Shown here: piece after piece, positions 23,596 through 33,873 of the stretch
Layout of the letters: each line of letters opens with the position of its first letter
How positions within the stretch are numbered: the stretch's first letter is position 1
Assembly (NCBI GenBank): GCA_963082975.1
Contig: OY720345.1
Location: 10,318,491 to 10,382,490, forward strand
Reading direction: 5' to 3'
DNA from: Labia minor
Lineage: Eukaryota; Arthropoda; Insecta; Dermaptera; Spongiphoridae
Length of the DNA: 64,000 bases
Program-made: the position numbers and the translations under genes
Notes under the pieces: generated by a model
The model's database searches: none
Told to the model about the DNA's origin: nothing
The model's input: the letters and a program-made list of their open reading frames with translations, nothing else

Positions 23596-23765
23596 ATGAA
23601 TTAATGGACCTACTGTGTATGATGCAAGTACTAGATAAACCCAGAAAAAGAGTTGCCCATTTATGTCCAGTAACACTGAATCATGGAGACTCCAAGCATT
23701 CCTTTAAATTTGTTACTCCTCCCTTTACTGAAAATAAGCATGAAAGGAAGGCACCAAATCATTGA
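23596..23765 (+). CDS. Possible terminal exon, unrecognised protein
   Basis: A 56-codon frame reads DELMDLLCMMQVLDKPRKRV, then HLCPVTLNHGDSKHSFKF and VTPPFTENKHERKAPNH, then TGA at 23763-23765. It is preceded by a textbook animal 3' splice site: ACTGATC as a branch-point candidate, then TTTTTTCTTCAG ending at 23595. An AATAAA lies at 23859-23864, about 95 nt past the stop. Base composition (over 40% GC) and residue mix stand out sharply from the surroundings. I do not recognise the protein. No upstream exon was found between it and the mariner pseudogene at 23.2-23.4 kb, so it may belong to a gene whose other exons lie far away, or be chance. No start codon is claimed, because it would be an internal or last exon. 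Confidence 0.35.
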
Positions 23766-23869
23766 GGAAGCCTTAACGAGGGAATAGAAAAAGAATTCAA
23801 TTTCTTCTTTACATGGTGTATCTTGTGATAACTGTTAAGTCGATATGTCAAAAATGTAAATAAATATTT

Positions 23870-24533
23870 TCTTTAAAATAATTAACTATTTTAAACAAAT
23901 TTTTAAATAAATTTAAATAAATCAAAATTGAAATTTATTAGCTTTCTACATTGATAAATGTTATTGAGATTTTCGATATATCTCTATATTATTTTATATA
24001 TTTTTTTTTTAAATAAAATATATAATTATTGGTGTCTGTTTGAGTAGTTATTGATTGATATAGCTAGAATGAACCAATCGAGAATGTCGTTCAGTTGAAT
24101 GATATCTCTCTGGGGTTAGGATAGGGCATACGCTCTCTTTGATTGATCCCCCCCCCCCCACCTCCTCAATCATCAATCAACACATGATAAACCTTCTACG
24201 AAAGAGTCAAAACCCCTTGCTTGTTTCAATAATATTTATTAATTGTATATCATAGGAGTTGAAATCTGATAGATAAACAAAATAGATTATATTTCATATA
24301 GCCACTTTTTTTTTTAATTAAATTTATTAAATAATATTTTAATATACATTAATCAAATGTTTTTATTAATAATAAAATGTTTAAGGTTTCGAAAGAGTTT
24401 AGTTAGTCATTCAAAATTTTATGGTTTTGTTTTTAAAAAGGCTTGAAAACTTCATCATCTGAAACCTTCATCACACAGTAATCAATTAAAATGTGGGAAA
24501 AGTGATAAAAATATGACCAATAATTGTTACGTA
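23870..24533. other. AT-rich intergenic stretch
   Basis: No gene. A C(13) tract lies at about 24149-24161 beside GATTGAT/ATCAATC inverted bits. Confidence 0.45.
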
Positions 24534-24928
24534 ATTCAATCAAGCTGAAATTCTATATATAGCAGTTTTATATAATTTTTAATCATGTGAAAAACTTTCA
24601 AACATATATCTTTATTTTTACGGTCACTTTAGAGGAAAAAAAAAATCAAAACGTTGTAGGTAATGACCCTCTTCCTGTCGAGCTGCATTTCTCAAAAGTT
24701 GATAGAAAACTACGAATTTTGAATAATGCCCGTATACCAAATTTCATGATTCTATCTCAAACCGTTTCTGCGTAATCTTGTCTACATACACACATACACA
24801 CACATAGACATTTTTCTCAACCTTAGTGAAAATGATTCAGGAACCTTCAGAACGTATAAAAACATCAAAATCTCGACATCGAAAATTTTCATGATCCCAA
24901 TACTATTTCTGATTCTGAGATAGTAAAA
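24534..24928 (-). mobile_element. HINE-1, lacking its 3' end
   Basis: On the minus strand it runs from ACTATCTCAGAATCAGAAATAG (a diverged 5' stem) through (GT)n, the conserved core and TATAAAACTGC to CAGCTTGATTGAAT, and stops there. The 62-codon plus-strand frame across it is non-coding. Confidence 0.8.
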
Positions 24929-24929
24929 A

Positions 24930-25267
24930 TTGGAAAATGAGTACAAAATTAAGATATTCTGCTCCTACAAGATGGAGTCATGAAGTTCTCGCTACAAGTG
25001 GGTGAATAATTCGTAGTTTCACCAAAAACTAAAGTTTTATAAACATCGTCTTTGTCCAATTAAAAATAGCTCTCCAACAGATATTTTGTAGTTTCGACGG
25101 AATTTGACTAGTAAAGATGATGTAAAATTTGCAAAAACTGTTCCAAATGTATATCAAACGTAACGACTCTTTTCAAAGAGAGTATATAATGTATATAATG
25201 TTTAACTTTACCTACTAAATTTTAGATTATAATTTATACAAATTTCAAATCTATTATATCTTTATAA
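24930..25267. other. Higher-complexity intergenic patch
   Basis: The DNA is less AT-rich around 24950-25150, but stops occur in every frame and I found no repeat partner. Confidence 0.35.
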
Positions 25268-25797
25268 AATAAATAAGTTGACCTGTGGCCAGGCCCGAAC
25301 CGACCGACGGTTTGAAATAAATTAATTTCCAGCTAGAGAAACGATTTCAAATAATTTTAATATATCTATTAATGTAATAAAAAACAGATAGGCATATAAC
25401 ATAAATATTTTTAATTTTATTTTATTTATAATATATATGTAAGACCAGGCTGTGACGTCATGAATGGCTGGATGACGGCATATAATTTTAAATTAAGAAA
25501 AAAACTAATAAAGATGATTTTTCCCGAGGATAAAACCAATACATTCGTGGTGATATGTAAAAAAATCTCCTCATGTGAAATTTGGTGTGAAAATAACCCT
25601 TCCCTTCCTATCGTCGATCGCTAATACTACCACTTCCGGTTTCCGTATTTGCACCAAAAGTTGATCAATTCATCCCACTGATGCGTTAAGTAAATATACC
25701 AAATTTCATCAAAATCCGTTGAGCCGTTCAGGCTAGGCTGTACACATCTATACGGACGGACGGGCAGACGGACCTACTATCGTCGGTCGGTAAAAAT
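25268..25797 (-). mobile_element. HINE-2 copy (second Helentron-like family)
   Basis: Read on the minus strand, the 5' end is TTTTTACCGACCGACGATAG. A (CCGT)n-like tandem and an ACGGATTTTGATGAAATTTG core follow. Next comes the CGGAAACCGGAAGTGGTAGT block and an AT-rich body with TGACGTCA. The 3' end has the inverted CCGTCGGTCGGT, then a CCTG-GCCA-CAGG stem-loop, then TCAACTTATTT at 25268. Its layout matches HINE-1 point by point although the sequence differs. It has no coding capacity. Confidence 0.65.
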
Positions 25798-25922
25798 TAA
25801 TAGAAATTTTTTTTTTCCGAAAGAATTTTAATAAAATTGATTAAAATAAATAACTAAATTTTAAAAAAATATCGTAAAACAAAAAGAGAATAAGTAAGCA
25901 ATGAGACATTAATGGTTTAAAT

Positions 25923-26123
25923 CAGTGATTCTCAACCTTTTTTTTTTTACCGCGGCACACTTTTAACGGTTTAAAAATTTTGCGGCACACAAAGAAAAAG
26001 ATAAGTGTAAAAGTTTACCATATTGAAATAAAGTGGTCCCAAAAACGGTTTACCTTTTTATTTTTTTAGAACCAAATTGAAAAAACTTAGAAAAAACCGC
26101 GGCACAGGGGTTGAGAATCACTG
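25923..26123. mobile_element. hAT-type MITE with perfect 8-bp target duplication
   Basis: CAGTGATTCTCAACC and its inverted copy GGTTGAGAATCACTG bound a 201-bp element. GTTTAAAT at 25915-25922 is repeated exactly at 26124-26131. The inside carries ACCGCGGCACACTTTTAACG, a T-run and an AACCGCGGCACA partner. It is non-coding. Confidence 0.9.
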
Positions 26124-26131
26124 GTTTAAAT

Positions 26132-27030
26132 AACAAATAATATTACATATTTAAGTATTTTTATAATTTATAAAAAGAATTTCATGTTCAATTTTGAAAA
26201 CCTTAAAATCTTCAAATTATATTACTTACTTAAAAAAAAAAGAAAGAAATTAGTTTGTGGTTCATCATTTTGAAATCATAATTAAAATAAAGCTATAAAT
26301 TTAAAATAATTTCCTTTAATAACTTGATTCAGAATGAAAATAAATCTTAATATTTATTTGAATAATAAATCTTAGAGGAGGGTCAATTCTATTTGTAATC
26401 GATCGTTTAAAATAACCCAAATATAGACTTATTACTTATTCTATGGATAATTTATTCATTTATTAATTGCTTTACTATGTCATTTGAAAGAAAATATTTA
26501 TAGTCTTAACATTTGGATTTATCATTAAAGAATTGTCGATTATTTTATTTCCTTAATGATGATAGAAAAAATAAGATAATAATTTATTATTTTAGTAATT
26601 TTAATAAATTAAGAGGTGAATAGGAGGAAGCTCCAAAAACACAGACTGACTAACTGAATGGTTAGGTAGTTTATACATATATTGGAGCCCCTGATATTCA
26701 AGCCACCAACAACACATGTTTTAGAATTTAAACCCTTTAAGTCATTACTTATTGCTTATTACCTAGAATTTTATTTCCTATTTATTTATTTATTTTTATT
26801 TTAATATAAATAATATTAAATATGCTCATTATAAATGATAGAATAAATTTATTATAATAAATATTTTGAACTCTTAATCCAAAATCAATTTTTTATTCAA
26901 AAAAAAAAAATTTTTATTTCAAAATTTTGAAAAGAAAATTTTTGTAAATTAAAACAAATTTGTTGATTATTTATTTTGGTATATTTCATAAATATATATG
27001 ATGGTATATGTATAATATTTAAGATAATTT
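26132..27030. other. AT-rich filler
   Basis: No feature supported. Confidence 0.45.
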
Positions 27031-27037
27031 TTTTTTT

Positions 27038-27181
27038 TTTTTTTTTTTTTTTTTGGCTTTTTGGGAATATATCTCCATTTAGCCAGCTTTCTCAGATTTG
27101 TTTATGATTTATTATTTATATTTATATTTCGATGCACTCGGCGAGGTTTGAACCCTCGAACTCGAGTCGGCGGACAGGTAT
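27038..27181 (-). mobile_element. tRNA-related SINE fragment (SINE-3)
   Basis: On the minus strand a B-box-like GGGTTCAAACC stands in the context CTCGCCGAGTGCATCGAAAT, followed by an AT-rich body and AGATATATTCCCAAAAAGCC, then a poly-A-like run (T27 on plus, 27028-27054). It is homologous to 43120-43250. The A-box half is degenerate. Confidence 0.55.
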
Positions 27182-27189
27182 TATAAAAT

Positions 27190-28364
27190 TCTAAAAAAAA
27201 TGTGTGTTCTATATTATTTAAATAAAAAAAAAATTATATATTATATTTTATAAAAAATAAAATAAAAAATAAATAAATAATGTTTATTATATATGTTTTA
27301 AGCATTATTTTCATTTTTATTTTATTTTACATATTTGCATGAAGATAAACTTTCATATATATTATAACAATTATAGATAATTAAACAATTAAATGAGTTT
27401 AATTGGAGTGTAATTATTTATAAATTCTTTTATTATAATTTTATATATTGAAATAAATAAATAACTAAAAAAAAAAATTTGTAAATGGAAAAAAATTCCA
27501 ATAACATTACATCATCGAAGAGAGTGGGTTAAGGGGAAGGGGGGAATAAAAAAGAAAAAGAAAATCAAACAAGCTTTTGAAAATGTTGGCAGGATTTTTT
27601 TCCTCTCTTATTCCACTTTGCACATCACAATATTCAAGGGCTAGAAAAGGGCGTGAAAAATCGCTCGAATCTGTTCAAAGTAAAATGGAGAGTAGATCAA
27701 GGGAACGTCAAGTATAGGCTTCTAAAAAAAAAGAAAAAAAAGCGTCGAAATCTTTTTCAAGACATTGACGTCCGTCATTATCTGAAGATATATCAAAACA
27801 ATTGAAAAACAATATTTGTAGTTGACAAGCGACAATTTACATTCTAGATTTTCATGAATGAGAAGAGTAAGGTGAGGAACGAAGGGAGAGAGAGAGAGAG
27901 AGAGAAAGTGGTAGTAAAGTGAGAGGGGGGGGGCTTTATATTAAATTATTTATTATTCAAATCATGAAAAGCCATATTTTCAACATGGCTGGTTGGCTGG
28001 CTCTATGCAAACAGAATATGGATCTTCAAATCATTTCATTTCTGAATAATTAGAAATAAAGATAATTATTTTATTTGCATTTATTTTACATTTTATTCTA
28101 ATAATTAGTTGTTTTTTTTTATTTTACAGAAAAATTCCATGTTAATTATTGAATTTGTAAAATACTAATAAATTATTCAGTATTTATTCGTATTTAAATT
28201 AATAAATTTTAGATTAAACTATATTAAGTTTTTTTTATATTTGAAATAGAAAATTAATACTCATGTAAATTTATTAAAATTTTAGTTTAAAATATATATA
28301 ATTATATTTAATTACAATATATATAATTTTATTAAAATTCATATAATATTATGAAACTAATATA
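27190..28364. other. Intergenic stretch
   Basis: No firm gene. At 27615-27715 a 30-codon plus frame (QYSRARKGREKSLESVQSKM...) ends in TAG and is too short to accept. (GA)n at 27887-27905 and a G9 tract at 27926 follow. The 27960-28050 patch has no open frame of note. Confidence 0.4.
27887..27905. repeat. (GA)n microsatellite
   Basis: Uninterrupted GA units inside a longer purine-rich strand (27860-27935) that ends in a G-tract. Confidence 0.9.
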
Positions 28365-28821
28365 CGAAGGTGGGGTGAAAAGTTTCCGGCCTGACCAAGA
28401 AAAACGATGTTTTTAAATTTTTGTTTTTTTCTTTGCTTTATCTTTCAACATTCAAGATAACTGAGACCTGTACGATGTCAGCTGAACGTGTGTGAAATAT
28501 TTTGCACAAACATTTGCTGTGTGCAACGTTGGTGCCGCGTTAGAACAAAAACTGCTTCGAAAAGCCATTTCTACCGACAATTTGGCCCTGTATAGGCGTA
28601 ATCCAAACGAATTTTTGCGTCAATTCATAACTGTTGATGAGACTTAAATTAAATTAAATTAAAATAATTAATTAATTAAATTAATTAACTAAATTAGAAC
28701 ACCGTTATGAGAAATGTATCAATGTTGATGTAGATTATGTTGAAAAATAAAGCAAAAAAAAAAAATTTTTTTAAAACATCGTTTTTCTTGGTCAGGCCGG
28801 AAACTTTTCACCCCACCATCG
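28365..28821 (+). mobile_element. Mariner deletion derivative (Mar-A copy 2)
   Basis: CGAAGGTGGGGTGAAAAGTT to its inverted partner ending CCACCATCG, flanked by TA on both sides. The inside holds mariner codons CTMSAE, then TVCNVGAALEQKLLRKAIST-type broken frame, NPNEFLRQFITVDET with the first catalytic Asp. The AT-rich deletion junction and the 3' end ACACCGTTATGAGAAATG follow. It has the same deletion as the copies at 15.5 and 60.5 kb. Confidence 0.85.
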
Positions 28822-28952
28822 TATATTTGATGCTTCTATTTATAATATCCAAAAAATTGTTATTCAAATTTTTATTTATTTATTTATTTTTAATATAATA
28901 AATATTTTCAATTATAAATCAAAATTTTATGATTATTATATTTAAGGAATAT

Positions 28953-28983
<31 letters not shown>

Positions 28984-29311
28984 AAACTACAATAGAGGAA
29001 AAAATATAATATTATAATCGCGATCTGAAGAAAAATATGGTCCAACGAATATAAATTCATGTTTTTCTTATTTAAACTAACTCTTACTTTTTAAAAACCA
29101 GATGTATATAGAATTTATTTTAACTTTTATCTCCTTTACTCACATAGAAATCTTTAGAATAGATTTTCATTTTCATTTTCTTTCTAAATCATCTAGATCT
29201 AGTTATTGAAGATATTAAAATTAATAAATTAAAATTTCTTTCTTAAATTAATTATTATTAATATTATGAAATATAATATTTAACGACTTCTTTGAAATAA
29301 CAAAAATTTGG
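28822..29311. other. AT-rich filler
   Basis: No feature other than an (AT)n run at about 28951-28977. Confidence 0.45.
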
Positions 29312-29352
29312 GTTGAAAACAATACCTCCCTTACTATCGTCGGTCGGTAAAA
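29312..29352 (-). mobile_element. HINE-2 5'-end fragment
   Basis: The minus strand reads TTTTTACCGACCGACGATAG then TAAGGGAGGTATTGTTTTC, identical in type to 40815-40850, 52165-52206 and 63935-63972. Only the 5' end is present. Confidence 0.65.
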
Positions 29353-29354
29353 AT

Positions 29355-29715
29355 TGAATAGAAAGAAAATATTTATACCTATTTTAAATAATTATAAAAT
29401 TTATAGTTATTCATCTACTTAAATAGCTTGAAAATTCATATTATGATTATCAAACTAAAACATTATTAACTTTTAATTAATTTATTTATGAAACAAAGAA
29501 AAATTGTATCTTAAAATAAAAATTATCAATAATAATAATAATAATAATACTAAATTGTAAACTTATATTTTCCAATACAAATATTTATATATAACTTGGT
29601 AAAAATTTAAGAAATAAATAAATACCCTATAAAGAGTTTAATCTTATGTATGAATACAACTAGATATATCCATATTTGGGAAACAAATTCTAAGAAGAAA
29701 AAAACAAAACAAATA
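29355..29715. other. AT-rich filler
   Basis: No feature beyond a (TAA)n run at about 29530-29550. Confidence 0.45.
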
Positions 29716-30223
29716 CAGTAGAATCTCGATAACTCAAACCTCGGTAACTTAAAAACCTCTATAACTTCAAAAAATAATATGTTCCCTTCCCATCAGAGCC
29801 CAAAACCTCAATAACTCTAAATACGCAACCTCGATAACTTAAATAAGTAATCTCTGTATTGGCCCTCAGAAGCTGAAATCATGAAGAAACAAGAATCAGA
29901 AGAAAGTCTTCAATGTAAAAAGCGAAAAATTTAATTTAGAACAATTTGCTTGTTTACGTGGTTTAAACTGTGTTGAACAAAAAACATCAGTGTTAGTGGA
30001 CCCATACTGAAAGAAAAAGCTGAAGAGTTCGCTAATTCGCTGAAAATCAAAAATTTTAAAGCCATCAATGGCTGATTAGAGAATTTTAAGAAACGACATC
30101 ATTTAGCCTTTAAAAAAATGTTATTAACCTATCCGTCTATCCCTAACATAGACCCTTGATAACTTAAAACCTCTCTAACTTAAAATATTTTGTTTTTCCC
30201 TTGGACTTATCGAGTTTCTACTT
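29716..30223 (+). mobile_element. pogo/Tigger-type DNA transposon derivative
   Basis: Ends CAGTAGAATCTCGATAACTC and CGAGTTTCTACTT inverted, flanked by TA at 29714-29715 and 30224-30225. This is the known Tigger terminal pattern. Subterminal copies of CTCGATAACTTAAA recur. Inside, the plus strand decodes KKQESEESLQCKKRK and then, in a later frame, VSGPILKEKAEEFANSLKIK and NFKAINGWLENFKKRHHLAF with a stop at the W position. That is the CENP-B-type DNA-binding helix-turn-helix of pogo transposases. The DDE catalytic region is deleted, so the copy is non-autonomous and dead. Confidence 0.85.
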
Positions 30224-30229
30224 TAATAA

Positions 30230-30531
30230 TATTATCAAATTTAAAGAAACTATATATTTCTTAAGATTGAAATAATAATAAAAATATCCCACATCGACCG
30301 AGCCTAGCCCTAAGATCTGAAAGGGAAAGGAAAAATGTTTCCAGCAACAATGCTGAGAAAGTGCAATAACTCGGATAATAATATTTATAATAATAATAAT
30401 AATAATAATAATAATCTTTTTTAAATAAAAAATTTTAAAAATTCCGAAAGATGAGAAATGGTGTTGAGAGTTTAAAGGAAATGGTTTTGATTGCCGAAAG
30501 GCCAGAAATATTTATTTACTAATATTCAAGA

Positions 30532-30579
<48 letters not shown>

Positions 30580-30927
30580 GAATGATAATCCTCTCTGACA
30601 TATATGAAATTTAATTATTTTGAAAAATAAATAAATAATAAAAATAAAGAAAAAAAAAATTAAAACATTACGAACTATATCAATATTTATTTTACAAAAA
30701 CATGGAAATTTATTTTTTAATTAAAGCTTATTTGATTCTGATTTTTTTTATAGATATAAATAAATAAATAAATAAAATGAGAAATTATATTTAAAGAGTA
30801 AAATGACCAAGATTAATTATTTTTTTTGCTATTTGCGATTTTATGAATATGATAACATTAATGAATGAATGAATGAATGAATATATATATATATATATAT
30901 GTGTGTTGGTTTAGATTTGTAATTGTT
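30230..30927. other. AT-rich filler with microsatellites
   Basis: (TAA)n at 30386-30414, (AT)n at 30536-30572 and (GAAT)n at 30860-30882. No gene. Confidence 0.5.
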
Positions 30928-31249
30928 ATTATTATTATCAGATTTATCAGGGATATAATCACGTATTTTTGTGAGATTGTTTTCAGCCTCGGGCTGTTGT
31001 CCAGTGCGGACGTATGCCAGTCTCAGGATTGCCCAAGATTCTTCGCAGCTCCTCAGCAACGCAGAGAGTACAAAACCACCCAACCTATGAACCCAAAATC
31101 CCGATATTAACCCTTGGTCACACAGACTAAGACCCAGAATCCCAAAAATATTCCCACCTAAATATCTCTTGAAAATGGGTGCCGAAACGTCGAGAAAACA
31201 ATCTTACAAAAATACGTGATTATATCCCTGATAAATCTGATAGTAATAT
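30928..31249. mobile_element. Element with about 53-bp inverted ends
   Basis: Left arm 30928-30985 and right arm 31195-31249 are inverted copies with about two mismatches (CAGATTTATCAGGGATATAA, CACGTATTTTTGT). The unique centre is less AT-rich (TGCCAGTCTCAGGATTGCCC). It contains GGGTGCCGAAACGTCG just inside the right arm. GAAACGTCG next to inverted ends recalls Penelope-like retroelement termini, but I could not find the rest of a hammerhead ribozyme. The 77- and 80-codon frames on both strands are by-products. Confidence 0.5.
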
Positions 31250-31269
31250 ATATATATATATATATATAT

Positions 31270-31638
31270 ACCTAATTCTCGATATAAGCAACACTTCTGA
31301 AATCAATTATTCCAAAAAGTTGCTTTTATGTAAAAGTTGCTTATATCGTATATATAGACTAAATTCATATTTACCTTGTAGATTCTCAATTATTATTAAA
31401 GAAGTGAGGTTAGAATTGACAATTATGACAGTTACTTTTATTGAATAATACTTAAACTATTAACTATTATATTAGTATTATATCTAAACTATTTTTTTAG
31501 GGTGCACTTAAAAGAAGTGAGGTTAGAATTGATAATTATGACAGTTGCTTTTATTGAATAAATACTTCCTAAATTGCTTATATCAAGTGGTGCTTATAAC
31601 GAGAGTTGCTAATATCATGGGTTGCTTACATCGAGAAT

Positions 31639-31643
<5 letters not shown>
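31270..31643. mobile_element. MITE with ATAAGCAAC subrepeats
   Basis: Inverted ends of the type AATTCTCGATATAAGCAAC (31274) and GTTGCTTACATCGAGAATT (31639). Further degenerate copies of the GCTTATATCG motif lie inside each end. A 56-bp internal unit beginning AAGAAGTGAGGTTAGAATTG is duplicated at 31398 and 31511. The flanks are AT repeats, so a TA target duplication cannot be tested. Confidence 0.6.

Positions 31644-31671
<28 letters not shown>
31644..31671. repeat. (AT)n microsatellite
   Basis: About fourteen AT units directly abutting the MITE on its left. Confidence 0.85.
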
Positions 31672-31674
<3 letters not shown>

Positions 31675-32669
31675 TAGAAATGAATTTTTATCAAAACGCG
31701 ACCGGTTGAGTTTAGTTATGTAACGAGAATCGAGAGAGTAAGATGTGTGTGTGTGTGTGTTCATATTCTCACACTCTCTTTCACCTCTCACTATAAACCC
31801 TTAAACTCAATACGTATGTACAATTGAAGGACTCTTGTACCGGAATTGAATTTATAGAGTATTTTCAAATTGGGTTTGCGTCACAATAGGCTTAATCAAT
31901 ATGACAAACTCCACCCTTGTTGTTTTTTTTAATTAACTCGTTGCAACGTAAATGGAGTTATCGATATCTCTTGCATAGTCTCTCTCTCTCTCTCTTTCTA
32001 TATATCTATATATCTATATATATATATATAGATATATAGATATATAGTAGTATCTGTGTTGGATGAACGTCTGTTTGTTCAGAGAGAGAGCGAGGGTCAG
32101 TCATCTCTCGAATCTATCTACATACCACACACTGATATATCCAATTGGATGGATCGCGACTGATTGTATCCAAGTATTTGTGCAGCGTGAACTTAGCTTC
32201 AATAGTAATACATGAACGTCACCTGGACATTCTCACGCCCCCCGGCGCATGTATATTTACAGGTCCATTACAGATGCAGTAACATTAGAACATGAATGCA
32301 TATGCTCGGATGCATGCATGGAAGCGAATGGTTGTGTTGATGATGCTTCAGGCCAAACGTCTGGCCTGGCTTTTGCCTGTTGCCTGTCTGCCTCTCGGAA
32401 TATGGGCGCTGTCGACTGCACTGGTTTGCCTTCGGGGTGGAGCAAAGGGGATTTACTATGTAATTACATTCCCCAGGCTTTTCTCTTTATCTCAAAAACC
32501 ACCCCCACCAACCAACCCCTTCTCTTTCCAGCTTCTCCTCAGCTCCACCCTTACCCACCCCCCCTCCCTTCCATCCACCCATTGAACTTTATCGTCATTG
32601 TCGTTGAATCGACATGGATGGAATAAGCGGATCCGTATCATCTTCAAAAACATTATATGAAAAATCGAC
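31672..32669. other. GC-richer single-copy-looking island
   Basis: No repeat partner elsewhere in the window. It contains (GT)n at 31745-31760, a (CT)n then (ATCT)/(AT) self-complementary stretch at 31979-32049, and a GC-rich core at 32200-32620. A perfect 7-bp inverted repeat CAGGCCA-AACGTC-TGGCCTG lies at 32349-32368. Several 62-125 codon frames overlap on both strands. None shows a domain or a consistent frame, so I do not call a gene. It may be an unrecognised exon or regulatory region. Confidence 0.35.
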
Positions 32670-32780
32670 AGTCTCCACTCGACTATCTCGCAAATTTGAA
32701 TTATATTAATTAACACATAGATTATTATAATTAAATTAAATTTAATTAATTATAAATTAAAATTAAAGTTAATAAAATTA
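32670..32780 (-). mobile_element. HINE-1 3'-end fragment
   Basis: The minus strand holds GCGAGATAGTCGAGTGGAGA and its AT-rich lead-in but no 5' part. The stem GAGTGGAGAC is cut before CACTC completes on the outer side. It terminates the composite block 32670-34238. Confidence 0.7.
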
Positions 32781-32783
32781 AAA

Positions 32784-33107
32784 AAACTACATTTGATGGA
32801 TAATATTAAAATATAAAATATTTAAGTATTTTTAGTCACTAAATTTAATATTTTATTTTTATTATTATAATCATAAATAAATAATATTTTAAACCAGATA
32901 TATTTAAATCATTTTCATCTATTAGAAAAAAAGTAGATAAATAAAATATTTTATTTGATTCCAACTTCCCTTAAATATCAAAAAATTAATTAGTCCTTTA
33001 TTGAATAAACTAAAAATCTATCTCCTCTGATTCAATTGAAGTATTTAAGAATAATATTAATTTCATATTTATTAATCAGCCAATCTAATTTCGAGTATAT
33101 CTTAGGA
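32784..33107. repeat. Module M1, inverted copy at 44353-44677
   Basis: This stretch of about 325 bp is repeated in inverted orientation at 44353-44677 with very few differences (blocks CCAACTTCCCTTAAATATCA, CTCCTCTGATTCAATTGAAG, TCTAATTTCGAGTATATCTT). In both places it abuts the 3' end of a HINE-1 copy. It has no open frame. Its own nature (captured host DNA or part of a longer element) is unknown. Confidence 0.8.
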
Positions 33108-33452
33108 AATAAGCTGGAGTGTCTCCACTCGACTATCTCGCAATTTGAATTGAATTAAATAACATATATTATATTTAAATTAAATTTAATTAATTATAAA
33201 TTATAAATTAAAATTAATAAATAATATTTATTAAACCAGCGCATGTTTGGCTTTTTGTTGATGGCACCACGTCACGTGATGGCGCGTGAGATTTGCAGTA
33301 TTCAATAATTAATTCTGGTACTTTCAGCGATTCAATCAAGCTGAAATTCTATATATAGCAGTTTTATACAATTATTAATCATGTGAAAAACTATTAAACA
33401 TATATCTTTATTTTTACGATCACTTTTGAGGAAAAAAAATCAAACCGTGGTA
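33108..33452 (-). mobile_element. HINE-1, 5'-truncated
   Basis: On the minus strand it runs from TTTGATTTTTTTTCCTCAAA through TATAAAACTGC, CTGAAAGTACCAG and the CACGTGACGTGG block to GCGAGATAGTC, stem GAGTG-GAGA-CACTC and CAGCTTATTTCC. The 5' cut is at CCTACCACGG, exactly where module M2 begins. Confidence 0.85.
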
Positions 33453-33873
33453 GGAATATATTAATTCATACCATACTTATATACATAATAATAATTTTGA
33501 AATATTATTAAATTGATTAATTTTAACAATTATCTAAATATAAATATGATTGTAAAGTAAACTGATTTGATTTATATAATAATTAATATAATTTATATAT
33601 AATAATAATTATAATTTAAACTGTTTCAAAAATAACTTTATATACTTAAATTTAAATTTGAAATTATAGATCACATGAGTAGAAATAATGAAAAACCAAC
33701 AGTTCTTGTGTAAATCTGAATATCTGGAAATTCAATTTTAACAAGTAATTCGTATTTTATCATAGTAAAAAAAAATATTTTTTTTCTTTCCAATTTTACT
33801 TTTAGAAGATTTACACACACATAAATTATTTTAAATTCATTCGACCACAAAAACGTACATTTTTATTGTGAAA
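33453..33873. repeat. Module M2, direct copy at 44854-45273
   Basis: About 420 bp are repeated in the same orientation at 44854-45273, nearly identical (AGGAATATATTAATTCATAC, GACCACATGAGTAGAAATAA-type block, AACAGTTCTTGTGTAAATCT). In both places it abuts the 3' end of a minus-strand HINE-1. No coding frame. Confidence 0.85.

Noticed and set aside
27615-27715. Arg/Lys/Ser-rich 30-codon frame
   Set aside because: Too short, no clear splice acceptor, and no family match.
32249-32626. 125-codon plus-strand frame with Cys-rich start
   Set aside because: Overlapped by equally long frames in other phases and on the other strand; no recognisable pattern. Kept only as part of a GC-richer island.
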